A stretch of DNA of 64,000 nucleotides from Erythrobacter sp. JK5 (GTDB taxonomy: Bacteria > Pseudomonadota > Alphaproteobacteria > Sphingomonadales > Sphingomonadaceae). The position numbers and the translations under genes were made by a program. A model generated the notes under the pieces. It saw only the letters and a list, made by a program, of their open reading frames with translations, did not search any database and had not been told where the DNA came from. Position 1 is the stretch's first letter; the number at the start of each line of letters is the position of its first letter. This document shows, piece after piece, positions 16,223-24,644 of this stretch. Location: positions 2,046,001 to 2,110,000 of the forward strand of contig NZ_CP073577.1 in NCBI RefSeq assembly GCF_018205975.1, given 5' to 3'.

Positions 16223-17245
16223 TCAGCGTCCGATATTCTCGCACAGCATCTCGCGTTCGCGCCCCGAAGCCATATAGGTTCCCCCGAACGTGCTTCCCTG
16301 AGACTTCTGTTCGAGCCCGATGACGTAGGAGAAGCACTTTCCGTCCTTGCGCTTCACTGCCAGCGCGGCCTGCTGATCGCGCGACAGGATGATGCCCGTG
16401 ACGGGGTTGCGGCGAACGGTCCAGCCGTGGCTCAGGAGATTGACGCGGAGGACCTCGCTGCCTGCAAATTCACCCTGGGTCCAGGCGCTGGATCTGAACG
16501 CGGATGCGAAATCGCGCTCGGCCGCCGCATCTCGGCGGACTGCCGGCCGCAGCCGCATGGCCGCAATTCTCGCCGCAAGTGCTTCAGCCCGGCCCTGCCT
16601 GACCGATTCCAGCGATCCGAGTTGCGCCATGGCATCCCCGGCTGCCGAGCGTGCAGCAAGCACGTCGGAATTGTCGGGGTAAAGCCTGGCAAGTTGAGCC
16701 AGCTGCTCGACGCGGTAGGCCATCAGGAAATACTGAGCCATGGCCAGATCGTCGCGACCATCGCTGTTGCGAAACCTGTCGAGGTCGGTCGAGGCAATCG
16801 CTCGAGACAGATACTGGGCGTGACGCGATGCCGTGGTCGCAACCCTGGTCGCGTACCCGTTTCCGGAATCGTTGGCCATCGCGATCAGATCGGCGGTCAG
16901 CGCTTCATCCAATTTCGCGCGAAAATCCTCGAGGGCTTGCATGGCCTGTGTCTGGGCCGCGTCATTGTCGGCAATGAAAGCCCGGTGATCGGGAACGAAG
17001 TCCGTGATCTCGGCGACGATGGCCTTGACCAGATCAGCCTGGCGGCGTTGTTCCTTGCGCTGCGACGCTGCATCACCGCTTGATGCGCTCACCCGCGTCG
17101 ACGCTGCACCGGGCGCCCCGGGGATCTCGAGCCGCGGAAGCGACTGCGCGCTGGCACAGTGGTCCGCCACTGGCGAAGGAACTCCAAACGCAGCTATCGC
17201 CGCAACACCGGATACCCCGGCAAGCCTTCGAAACAGGTCAGCCAT
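16223..17245 (-). CDS. exported hypothetical protein
   Basis: A 340-residue protein with an N-terminal hydrophobic segment (RLAGVSGVAAIAAFG) that looks like a signal peptide ending near CASAQS. The middle (about 60-210) is a long, charged helical region. The C-terminal part is beta-rich, with the stretch WTVRRNPVTGIILSRDQQAA and the end CENIGR. It resembles proteins that have a conserved C-terminal domain with a short disulfide-type Cys pair, but I recognise no named family. The ATG at 17245 lies 8 bases inside the small lipoprotein gene upstream, indicating coupling. The gap downstream to the sigma factor (15995-16222) holds no gene I can support. Confidence 0.6.
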   Translation of the reverse strand: MADLFRRLAGVSGVAAIAAFGVPSPVADHCASAQSLPRLEIPGAPGAASTRVSASSGDAASQRKEQRRQADLVKAIVAEITDFVPDHRAFIADNDAAQTQAMQALEDFRAKLDEALTADLIAMANDSGNGYATRVATTASRHAQYLSRAIASTDLDRFRNSDGRDDLAMAQYFLMAYRVEQLAQLARLYPDNSDVLAARSAAGDAMAQLGSLESVRQGRAEALAARIAAMRLRPAVRRDAAAERDFASAFRSSAWTQGEFAGSEVLRVNLLSHGWTVRRNPVTGIILSRDQQAALAVKRKDGKCFSYVIGLEQKSQGSTFGGTYMASGREREMLCENIGR

Positions 17246-17582
17246 TGTCGCCTCCCTCGCTCTCGGCCGCTTGGCTCGCGTCTCCGGAAAATTCATCGAT
17301 GCAGACATCCAGCGCGGATTGCTGCTGTTCATCCGTGGGCATCGCCTCTGATGTCATCTGACCATTTTCGATCAGGCGATCGATCGTGCAGTCGCAAATC
17401 CCGGTCGCCGCGTCCTGCGGGATCTGCTGCAACACCGCGACACTCACGCATTGCCGTTTGGCAGAGTTGATCGTGAGCTCGCCGAGCGGTTCGGCGGGCA
17501 CGGTCGGCTGTGCCGGTTCGTCGCAGGCAGCAAGCGCCAATGCGAACGAAGCTGTCAGAAACATCGAAAGCTGGGTCTTCAT
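17238..17582 (-). CDS. small lipoprotein
   Basis: A 114-residue protein. The signal peptide ends in a lipobox (FALALAAC, Cys about 20). The mature chain has an acidic C-terminal half with four cysteines (QCVSV, GICDCTI, DVCIDEF), which may form disulfides. The ATG at 17582 is preceded by AGGA at a distance of 8 bases. It overlaps the next gene by 8 bases and follows the PKD autotransporter gene with a gap of 58 bases, so all three may be one unit. No family recognised. Confidence 0.6.
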   Translation of the reverse strand: MKTQLSMFLTASFALALAACDEPAQPTVPAEPLGELTINSAKRQCVSVAVLQQIPQDAATGICDCTIDRLIENGQMTSEAMPTDEQQQSALDVCIDEFSGDASQAAESEGGDNG

Positions 17583-17640
17583 CGTGAACATCCTGTGTTG
17601 GTGGCCCGCCACCGGGCCATGAAAGAACTGTGGCTGCCCA

Positions 17641-20600
17641 TCAGAACCCGAAGGACACCGCGACATGCACGCCGGTGCTGCGAAAGGTCTCTGCCCCGAT
17701 CCCGTCGTGGAAGACGGACAGGCTCGACCGGAAGCTCCCGCCGCTGAACAGATCGACGCCGCCCTCGACCCGGGCTCGCAACCCGTCGTCCAGAACCGAA
17801 TTCGTTGCGGTGCCAAAGGTGTAGATGCCTTCAAGCTCGGCAAAGGGTCTTATCGACCAGCCTCCCTCGAGCAGCAGCGCGTGCTGTATTCGCGGCCGGA
17901 AGCTCACGTCTCCCTGCGACACCGTCTGGCCGGGGATCGTTATGTCGAGACTGTCGGTATAGGCTTCTGCCTTCTCAGACAGGTGCCGAACGGCGATTTC
18001 CGGCCGGATCCGGGTCGACTTACCCAGATCGAATTGGCCGACGATGGAGCCCGAATAGAAGCTCCTGCTGGTTTCGAAGCTGTCGACAAAGGAACCCAGC
18101 GGCGAAAGCCGGTTGTCCGAGGCACCCCACGCGGCGCGCAGCTCGCCAAACAGCCCGGGCGCGAGCCGCGCCATGGCATAGGGCCCGACCATCCAGCCGT
18201 CCCCTTCCGCTTCGCCTGCGGCGAGGGTTCCCTTGTCCCTGAATTCGTCGAACTGGCCGAGCACGCCGACCAGAAGGTCCTTGCCGACGAGATAATCGGC
18301 ACCGATGTGGACGATCCGGAAACTGCCCTCCTGCGATCCCAGTCTGGTGTCGGCAAAATACGCTTCGGTCCACAGGTCGAACAGTTTCGGACCCCGCTCG
18401 CGATCACCCAGGGCCGACGCTGCGGTCGCAAGGCTGGTCGAAAAGCTGGCTTGCCCCGATCCCAGCGCCATGGAGAATGGCAGGGCCGCCGCTCCCGGCA
18501 CTGGCACGCCGTAGGCGACAGCACCGCCGCCGCTACCCCCCATCCCGCCATTGAGCCGATCCAGACGCCGCTGCAGGTCCGGCTGCATGGAAAGGATCAG
18601 CGCGTTTCGGCCGGTCAGGAAATCGGTGATCGCGCTGACGGCTGCTTCGCGCGAATTGGCACTGGTGAAGGTGCAGACCAGATCCTCGTTCGGCGCGAGC
18701 GCGATGGCCACGCTCCGACTGGCGAGATCGACGACGGAATCACTGTCATTGCAGCTGATCTCGGTGAGCGCGAGCCCGGCCACGGACAAATCCGCTACGC
18801 TCACGCTGTGCGACCCGGCTGCCACGCCGGTTGCGACCAGCTGGCCGGTGCCGTTGTTCGTCGCGAGGCTGCCGTTGAGCGCGGCAATGTCCGATGTGAA
18901 GGTGAAGCTGGTATCGGAACCGATCACACGCTGGACGATCGTCACTGTGCCGACACCGCGAACGCCGATCGTGACCGTGTCTGCCGCCGAAGTGACCTGC
19001 CCGTCGCTGACGGTCAGGCTGAAAACGAGATCCTGAAGCCCCTGCACAACCGGCGCGGTGAAGGTCGGCGTCGCACCGGACGGGTTGCTGAGCGTCACGG
19101 CAGGGCCAGCCACCTGAGTCCAGGCGTAGGTCAGGGGATCGCCATCGGGATCGCTCGAACCGGACCCGTCGAGGGTTACGGTGCTGCCGCTGTCGATCGG
19201 CCCCTGGTCGGTTCCGGCATCGGCCACCGGCGGCGCGTTGGGCGCGACCGTGATTGCTACGCTGTCGAGTGGGGACGACACCAGCCCGTCGCTCACGACC
19301 AGATCGAATGTCAGGACCTGCGCCGTCGTCGTGCTGAAGGGCGCCACGAAGCTGGGAGAGATCGCAGCGGCATCGCTCAGCGTTACCGCCGGCCCGCCGG
19401 TTTGCACCCAGGCGAAGGTAAGCGGATCGCCATCGCCGTCGAGAGAGCCACTGCCGTCCAGCGTGACCTGCGCTCCTCCCGCGACGCTGGCATCGGCACC
19501 GGCATTGGCGATCGGACCGATATTGCCCGGGATCGTGACATCCACCGTATCTTGCGGCGACGTCGCGATCCCGTCACTGACGACAAGGCCGAAGGTGAGC
19601 ACCTGAGCCGCCGCCGTCTTGGCCGGAGCGATGAAGCTGGGGTTCTGGGTGGTCGCATCGTTGAGAACCACCGCAGGCCCGCTCACCTGTGTCCATACCA
19701 GGGTGACCGGATCGCCGTCCGGATCGGTTCCCGAGCCTTCGAGGAAGACTTGGGAACCGCCCGGAAATGTCGCATCGTTCCCGGCATTGGCAGAGGGATC
19801 GGCATTACCGGGGATGGTGATGTCCACAGTGTCGGGGGCCGAGCTCGAATTGCCGTCATTCGCGACCAGCTGGAACGTGAGGACCTGCGGAGCCGCCGTC
19901 TTCGCCGGGGCGGTGAAGCTGGGAGTCAGCGTCGTCGCACCGCTGAGCGTCACGCCCGGCCCCGCACTCTGTGTCCACTGATAGGTCAGTGGGTCGTTCT
20001 CGAGGTCGCTGGCCGTGCCCGAGAGCGTCACGCTCGAACCGCCCGTCGCAGTCGCATCGGGCCCGGCATCCACCGTTGGCGCGACATTGTCGGGAATGGT
20101 GATGGTCACCGTATCGGCTGCCGAGCTCGCAATGCCATCGCTAACGATCAGCTCGAAAATCATCGTCTGAACCGCAATCGTTGCCGGCGGGACAGTAAAG
20201 GTCGGATTGGCGGTCGTGGCGCCGGAAAGCGTCGCCGCCGGACCGCTCACCTGCGTCCACTGGTAGGTAAGTGGATCGCCATCGCCGTCGACAGAGCCCG
20301 ATCCGTCGAGCGTCGCCGATGTTCCTCCGCCAAGCGTCGCATCCGGACCGGCATTGGCGGTCGGCCCGACATTGCCGAGGATGGTGATGTCCACAGTGTC
20401 GGGGGCCGAGCTCGAATTGCCGTCATCGGCGACCAGCTGGAAGGTCAGCAACTGCGGAGCCGCCGTCTTGGCCGGGGCGATGAAGCTGGGAGTCAGCGTC
20501 GTCGCACCGCTGAGCGTCACGCCCGGCCCCGCACTCTGTGTCCACTGATAGGTCAGCGGGTCGTTCTCGAGGTCGCTGGCGGAGCCGCTGAGCGAAACAC

Positions 20601-21681
20601 TGGCACCTGCGGAAACGGTCGCGTCCGGCCCGGCATTGACTGTCGGCGCGGCATTGTCGGGAACGGTTATCGTGACGCCGTCCGCAGCCGAGCTCGCAAG
20701 GCCATCGCTAACGATCAGCTCGAACGTCAGGGTTTGCGCGGCCGTGGTCGCCGCCGGGGCGGTGAAGCTTGGATTGACCGTGTTGGCACCATTGAGCGTG
20801 ACCGCCGGGCCACCCGTCTGCGTCCAGCTGTAGGTGAGGGCATCGCCATCGCCATCGGTCGAGCCCGATCCGTCCAGAGTGCCCGTGGTGCCGCCACCGA
20901 CCGTACCGTCGGGACCGGCATTGGCGGTGGGCCCGACATTGGCGGCAACGGTGACATCGACGGTGTCAGTGCTGGTGTCGAAGCCGTCACTGGCGGCCAG
21001 GCTGAAGGTCAGCGTCTGCACCGCGTTGGTCTTGGCCGGGGCGACAAAGCTCGGCGTCAATGTGGTCGCGCCCGACAACGTCACCGACGCGCCCGTCGTC
21101 TGAGACCACTGGAAGGTGAGCGGATCGCTTTCGAGATCGGATGCCGAGCCGCTGAGGGTGACCGAGGCAAACTGGGTGGTGCTCTGGCTGGACCCCGCAT
21201 CGACGGTCGGTTCGTTGTTGGCACGCAAGTTCAAGCATGAGCCACCGGCCGCTGCGAGCACGCTGTCCGGGATTTGCACCTGGCTGATAATCGGCGAGCT
21301 TCCGCTCATCACGTCGCGATGCTGGATATACTTGTCGTACCGCGACGACCCCAGCGGCACGGTGGCGTCGAGGAAGCGCGAGAAGGTCGTGGTTGTCCCG
21401 AACGTGGAGACCTGGGTGAATGTTGGCGTGACGCCGGCGGAGCCCCCGAAATTGGCGATCGCGATGGCATAGAAATCGATGTTGCCGCCATCATCGACGT
21501 TGGCCGTCACGCTTTCGTCCCAGGAGATCCGACAGGTTGCCCCGATTGGCGTCGCCTGAATGTTGGTCACACTGTTGACGATTGCCGCCTCTGCGCGGTC
21601 GGCCTGGCCAATCATCGCTGCGATCGTCAGGATAGCCGCGCCCGTCTTGAGGTAGGCTCTGTGATTGGTCTTCGCAGGCAT
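17641..21681 (-). CDS. giant autotransporter with eight PKD-like repeats
   Basis: A 1346-residue surface protein. It has a signal peptide (to about AEA, residue 33), an N-terminal domain of about 130 residues, then eight tandem PKD/immunoglobulin-like repeats of about 94 residues (each with AGxD, a GSGSxDGDGDPLTYxWTQ block, GPAVTL, PSF.AP and DTVDIT). A domain with NEDLVCTFT follows. The C-terminal 270 residues are an autotransporter beta-barrel ending in an aromatic residue (VAVSFGF, final Phe). PKD repeats in surface proteins usually act in adhesion or as spacers. ATG 21681 is preceded by GGGGGGA. The barrel and passenger are on one polypeptide, so this is type Va secretion, not TPS. Confidence 0.85.
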   Translation of the reverse strand: MPAKTNHRAYLKTGAAILTIAAMIGQADRAEAAIVNSVTNIQATPIGATCRISWDESVTANVDDGGNIDFYAIAIANFGGSAGVTPTFTQVSTFGTTTTFSRFLDATVPLGSSRYDKYIQHRDVMSGSSPIISQVQIPDSVLAAAGGSCLNLRANNEPTVDAGSSQSTTQFASVTLSGSASDLESDPLTFQWSQTTGASVTLSGATTLTPSFVAPAKTNAVQTLTFSLAASDGFDTSTDTVDVTVAANVGPTANAGPDGTVGGGTTGTLDGSGSTDGDGDALTYSWTQTGGPAVTLNGANTVNPSFTAPAATTAAQTLTFELIVSDGLASSAADGVTITVPDNAAPTVNAGPDATVSAGASVSLSGSASDLENDPLTYQWTQSAGPGVTLSGATTLTPSFIAPAKTAAPQLLTFQLVADDGNSSSAPDTVDITILGNVGPTANAGPDATLGGGTSATLDGSGSVDGDGDPLTYQWTQVSGPAATLSGATTANPTFTVPPATIAVQTMIFELIVSDGIASSAADTVTITIPDNVAPTVDAGPDATATGGSSVTLSGTASDLENDPLTYQWTQSAGPGVTLSGATTLTPSFTAPAKTAAPQVLTFQLVANDGNSSSAPDTVDITIPGNADPSANAGNDATFPGGSQVFLEGSGTDPDGDPVTLVWTQVSGPAVVLNDATTQNPSFIAPAKTAAAQVLTFGLVVSDGIATSPQDTVDVTIPGNIGPIANAGADASVAGGAQVTLDGSGSLDGDGDPLTFAWVQTGGPAVTLSDAAAISPSFVAPFSTTTAQVLTFDLVVSDGLVSSPLDSVAITVAPNAPPVADAGTDQGPIDSGSTVTLDGSGSSDPDGDPLTYAWTQVAGPAVTLSNPSGATPTFTAPVVQGLQDLVFSLTVSDGQVTSAADTVTIGVRGVGTVTIVQRVIGSDTSFTFTSDIAALNGSLATNNGTGQLVATGVAAGSHSVSVADLSVAGLALTEISCNDSDSVVDLASRSVAIALAPNEDLVCTFTSANSREAAVSAITDFLTGRNALILSMQPDLQRRLDRLNGGMGGSGGGAVAYGVPVPGAAALPFSMALGSGQASFSTSLATAASALGDRERGPKLFDLWTEAYFADTRLGSQEGSFRIVHIGADYLVGKDLLVGVLGQFDEFRDKGTLAAGEAEGDGWMVGPYAMARLAPGLFGELRAAWGASDNRLSPLGSFVDSFETSRSFYSGSIVGQFDLGKSTRIRPEIAVRHLSEKAEAYTDSLDITIPGQTVSQGDVSFRPRIQHALLLEGGWSIRPFAELEGIYTFGTATNSVLDDGLRARVEGGVDLFSGGSFRSSLSVFHDGIGAETFRSTGVHVAVSFGF
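18955..21210 (-). repeat. tandem array of eight about 282-bp PKD-coding repeats
   Basis: The repeats lie inside the autotransporter gene. Units 2 and 4, and units 3 and 5, match best in pairs. A stretch of about 202 bp at 19812-20013 is almost identical to one at 20379-20580 (offset exactly 567 bp, two units). This points to expansion by duplication of a two-unit block. Outer repeats (1, 6, 7, 8) have diverged more. Confidence 0.8.
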
Positions 21682-21740
21682 CGGTGCATCCCCCCGGAAT
21701 TCAAGTGGGGTTGTGCTATCCATTCTCGCCAGACGGGTGA

Positions 21741-21757
21741 TCCCACGAATATGGGGA
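21741..21757. promoter_or_regulatory. palindrome upstream of the autotransporter gene
   Basis: Reads TCCCACGAATATGGGGA, an imperfect inverted repeat. On the other strand it is TCCCCAT, 4 bases, GTGGGA, the same layout as the palindromes before the sensor kinase. It lies 60 bases upstream of ATG 21681 and just after the stop of the response regulator. The rest of this 98-base gap shows no clear -35 or -10 element. Confidence 0.4.
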
Positions 21758-21779
21758 CACGGGATATTTGCGGGTGTCG

Positions 21780-22445
21780 CTAGAGCTTGAGCTGTCCGGT
21801 CTTGAGCGCTTCGTAAACCGCCTCGCTGCGGGAATTGACCGCGAGTTTGCCGTAGACGGTTTTCACGTAGCTGCCGACGGTAAGCGGCGAGATGCCCATT
21901 TGCGCGGCGGCTTCCTTGTAGGTCAGACCGCGAGCGAACAGATTGAGCAGTTCGACCTCGCGCTCGCTCAAACCGTCGCTTTCATGGACCGCGCTGTCGA
22001 CCAGCGGCGCGCTCCCGCGAAACCGCTCGAGCAAATAGATCGCCGCCGCCGCGCTGATCGGTGCTCCGCCATCGAGCGTGGCGCGGATGCCGTCGGCGAT
22101 ATCTTCTGGCTCGCTGTCCTTGAGCAGGTATCCGTCCGCACCGGCGGAGATCGCCCCGACCACGGTTTCCCTGTCGCCGAAGCTGGTGACGATCAACACC
22201 TTGGTGTCCATCGCCTGGCGGATTTCGGGCACGAGATCGAGGCCGCTGCCGTCGGGAAGTCCGATATCGAGCAGGAACAGGTCCGGCTCCAGCCGGATCA
22301 GGTCGCGCGCGCCCCGAACCGAGGAGGCCGCCCCGGCGAGGTCGAAATCGACCTGTGCGGTGATGATATCGATAAAATGATCGAGCAGGTTCGGATCGTC
22401 CTCGACGATCGCGATCCGGCTGGTTCTGGGTTTGTCGCTCGTCAT
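21780..22445 (-). CDS. NarL/LuxR-type two-component response regulator
   Basis: A 221-residue protein. The receiver domain has the acidic pair (VEDD), the phosphoacceptor Asp in LFLLDIGLPDGSGLD, the Thr/Ser switch (VLIVTSFG) and Lys (YLLKDSEPED). The LuxR-type helix-turn-helix at the C-terminus reads GLSEREVELLNLFARGLTYK, followed by EAAAQMGISPLTVGSYVKTV. ATG 22445 was chosen because it aligns with the usual short leader before the receiver. It follows the histidine-kinase gene by 81 bases and is probably cotranscribed with it. Confidence 0.9.
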   Translation of the reverse strand: MTSDKPRTSRIAIVEDDPNLLDHFIDIITAQVDFDLAGAASSVRGARDLIRLEPDLFLLDIGLPDGSGLDLVPEIRQAMDTKVLIVTSFGDRETVVGAISAGADGYLLKDSEPEDIADGIRATLDGGAPISAAAAIYLLERFRGSAPLVDSAVHESDGLSEREVELLNLFARGLTYKEAAAQMGISPLTVGSYVKTVYGKLAVNSRSEAVYEALKTGQLKL

Positions 22446-22526
22446 TCGCATTCGGCTCCCCACCGCTCGCGCATTGCGTCGCGCAGCACAGCAGAGTTGC
22501 TCCGGCAACCCGTAAACGTGGGTCCG

Positions 22527-24554
22527 TTAGTCGGCACGGCGGTCTGCAATGGCCTGAGCCTCATCGCCGTGCGGGATCTCCAGGCGGACCGTCGTGCCCG
22601 TTTCGCCATGCTCGATCGCAAGCCTACCACCGATAGTGGCAGCGCGCGCCTGCATGTTGTCGAGCCCCCGCCCGCGACCGCTGCGGCGCGCGATCCCGGT
22701 ACCGTTATCCGTCACTGCGATCACCACGGCAAATGCGGGGTCTTCGCTTGCCTTGATCGCGATGGAAATGCGGTCGCCGCCCGAATGCTTGAGCGCATTG
22801 GTGTAGGCCTCCTGCAGGATGCGGAATATTTGCAGGATCGTGCGCGGGCCGTACTCGGGCAGGGGTGTTGCGCGATCCTGTTCCCACACGCAATCGAACC
22901 CTGCCGCCCTGGCCCTCGGCACGACCCGCTTGCGGAAGATGGCAAGAGCAGAGGCGAGCGATTCTCCGACCGAATCCATCGAATCGATCATCAACCGCAT
23001 TTCGTCGATCACCTGCTGCAATCCCTCGGCATAATCCTCGGGCTGGGCCTTGCCGCGCTTCGCCATCATCAGCATCGACATCAGGCTGCTTCCGAGCCCG
23101 TCGTGCATGTCGCGCATGATCCGTTGGCGTTCCTGCCCGTGGGCCTCGAGCCGGACGAACGCCTTTTCACGGGCATGGGCCTCCTCAAGCTCGGCCGTAC
23201 GCGCGTCCAGCTGGGCTTGCAGCAGCGTATTGATCTGCGCGGAAGACTGGAACAGCCGGAAATTGCGACTGAAAAAGGCGACCGCAAACGCCAGCAGGAA
23301 CAGCGGCTGGCTGAGCGTGAGGTAGGGCGTGTTCCGCCCCCAGACCATGATGTTGAAGAGAAAGATGGCAACCAGCATTCCCAGCGTGATGAGGATCGCC
23401 GCTTCCCAGTGGCGATCTTCCCTGACGGTCCAGAAATGCCACACCATCCGCGCGAGCATCAGCGCCATGAACAGCATCCCGGCCTGATCGAGCAGGTCGG
23501 TTGCTTCGTCCCAGGATCGATCTCCCTGAACCAGCAACAGCATGGCGGCGATCGCCGACGCTGCCACAGCAAATATCGCCAGCACCAACGGCTTGAAATA
23601 CCGCAGCGGCTTGCCCGACCATTGATCGATCAGGATCGGCCAGCACGCCGACAGAAACAGCGTTATGAACGCGTAATAGAACCCTCTGGCGAAACCGTGC
23701 AGCGGTATCTCCGCCCAGAGGTAGAAATGGCTGCGCAGCGACCAGATCGCGGTGAGCAGGAACAGCCACGACAGGAACGCCTTGTTCTCCGACCGGAGCA
23801 AGGCGACCAGAACAAGCAGCGCGAGCACGCAGCCGACCGTGAGCGAAATGATTTGCCCGGAACCCAGCAGGAAATTCTTCCATCCGAACGCGTTCGACAC
23901 CGCATCATATTCACCGAGCAGCAGCGGCAGATTGCCCGCCAGCTGCGGAATGTCGTAGGTTCGAATGTGATCTATGGTGTTGGTCCCGGGTCGCAGCAGT
24001 CCGGGCGGAATGCGGATGATCTGCTTGGTCAGGCCGTGATAGGTGACATCGGGCAAGGCCATCCTGCCTTCGCCCGACAGCACCTGCCCGTTGACATAGA
24101 TCCTGGTATTGCTGCCGCCGTTCTGGTCGAGCAAGGCCAGGCCGCTCGACGGGACCTGCGTCAGCGCGAACCCGGCTCGCAGTCCGTGATAGCCTCGGGG
24201 AAAGTGAAGGCTGGATTCGATCTGCGTTTCGCGGAATTGCGCTTTGGCAATGCCCTGCAGTTCCGGCGATTCCAGCCTGGCCGCGCTCAGACTGGTCACG
24301 TCGATGAATTCGACCGCATCGGTATCCGGCTGAATGAAGACCGGGTTGAAGACGCCCCAGAAGAAGATCTGGACCGCCAGCACCGCAGCCAGCAACCGTG
24401 CCAGCCTGCCCAAGCGCGAATCGCCTTCGAGCCGGTGAGCCTCGATAGCTGTCGGGTTGTCCTGCAAGATTTGCCGCCCCCGTTTCTGTTTTCGGCAGGC
24501 CCACCCGTTCTCGGGGGACTTCCCCATGTCTATGGGGATGCGGGGCTCAGTCAT
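22527..24554 (-). CDS. 7TM-type sensor histidine kinase (NarL/DesK group)
   Basis: A protein of about 675 residues. An N-terminal membrane helix is followed by a periplasmic beta-sandwich (7TMR-DISMED2-like, about 85-225), then about seven membrane helices (225-440). After a coiled coil comes a HisKA_3 dimerisation domain with the phosphorylated His in IMRDMHDGLGSSLM and a HATPase_c domain (N-box ILQEAYTNALKHS, G1 VTDNGTGI, G2 GRGLDNM). This is the domain order of DesK/NarX-type kinases and it pairs with the regulator downstream. Start uncertain: ATG 24554, ATG 24527 and TTG 24467 (behind GGGGGCGG) are all in frame, and palindromes overlap the first two, so the TTG would place the operator upstream. 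Confidence 0.85.
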   Translation of the reverse strand: MTEPRIPIDMGKSPENGWACRKQKRGRQILQDNPTAIEAHRLEGDSRLGRLARLLAAVLAVQIFFWGVFNPVFIQPDTDAVEFIDVTSLSAARLESPELQGIAKAQFRETQIESSLHFPRGYHGLRAGFALTQVPSSGLALLDQNGGSNTRIYVNGQVLSGEGRMALPDVTYHGLTKQIIRIPPGLLRPGTNTIDHIRTYDIPQLAGNLPLLLGEYDAVSNAFGWKNFLLGSGQIISLTVGCVLALLVLVALLRSENKAFLSWLFLLTAIWSLRSHFYLWAEIPLHGFARGFYYAFITLFLSACWPILIDQWSGKPLRYFKPLVLAIFAVAASAIAAMLLLVQGDRSWDEATDLLDQAGMLFMALMLARMVWHFWTVREDRHWEAAILITLGMLVAIFLFNIMVWGRNTPYLTLSQPLFLLAFAVAFFSRNFRLFQSSAQINTLLQAQLDARTAELEEAHAREKAFVRLEAHGQERQRIMRDMHDGLGSSLMSMLMMAKRGKAQPEDYAEGLQQVIDEMRLMIDSMDSVGESLASALAIFRKRVVPRARAAGFDCVWEQDRATPLPEYGPRTILQIFRILQEAYTNALKHSGGDRISIAIKASEDPAFAVVIAVTDNGTGIARRSGRGRGLDNMQARAATIGGRLAIEHGETGTTVRLEIPHGDEAQAIADRRAD

Positions 24555-24572
24555 ACCCCTATTCATGGGGGT
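24521..24572. promoter_or_regulatory. two palindromic operator candidates before the two-component operon
   Basis: Two inverted repeats 34 bases apart (centre to centre). The first (24521-24538) is a perfect TCCCCATGTCTATGGGGA. The second (24555-24572) is ACCCCTATTCATGGGGGT, nearly symmetrical. Both have CCCC-8 bases-GGGG. About three helical turns separate them, so two dimers could bind on one face of the DNA. They lie between the EAL gene stop and the likely start of the kinase, a position suited to autoregulation by the NarL-type regulator. Confidence 0.55.
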
Positions 24573-24644
24573 TCCCACTGCCGGCTGGCGGGTGCCGACA
24601 CACGCGGGACACGCCCGGGGGGGCGAGTGCGAAACGACCGCCTG

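Noticed and set aside
18955..21210. CRISPR-like array
   Set aside because: Units are 282 bp, in frame and encode PKD domains; there are no short repeats with unique spacers.
17665..21240. 1191-residue open frame on the plus strand opposite the PKD autotransporter
   Set aside because: It is a mirror of a GC-rich, repetitive gene; it repeats because the gene repeats and has no recognisable domain or start signal.
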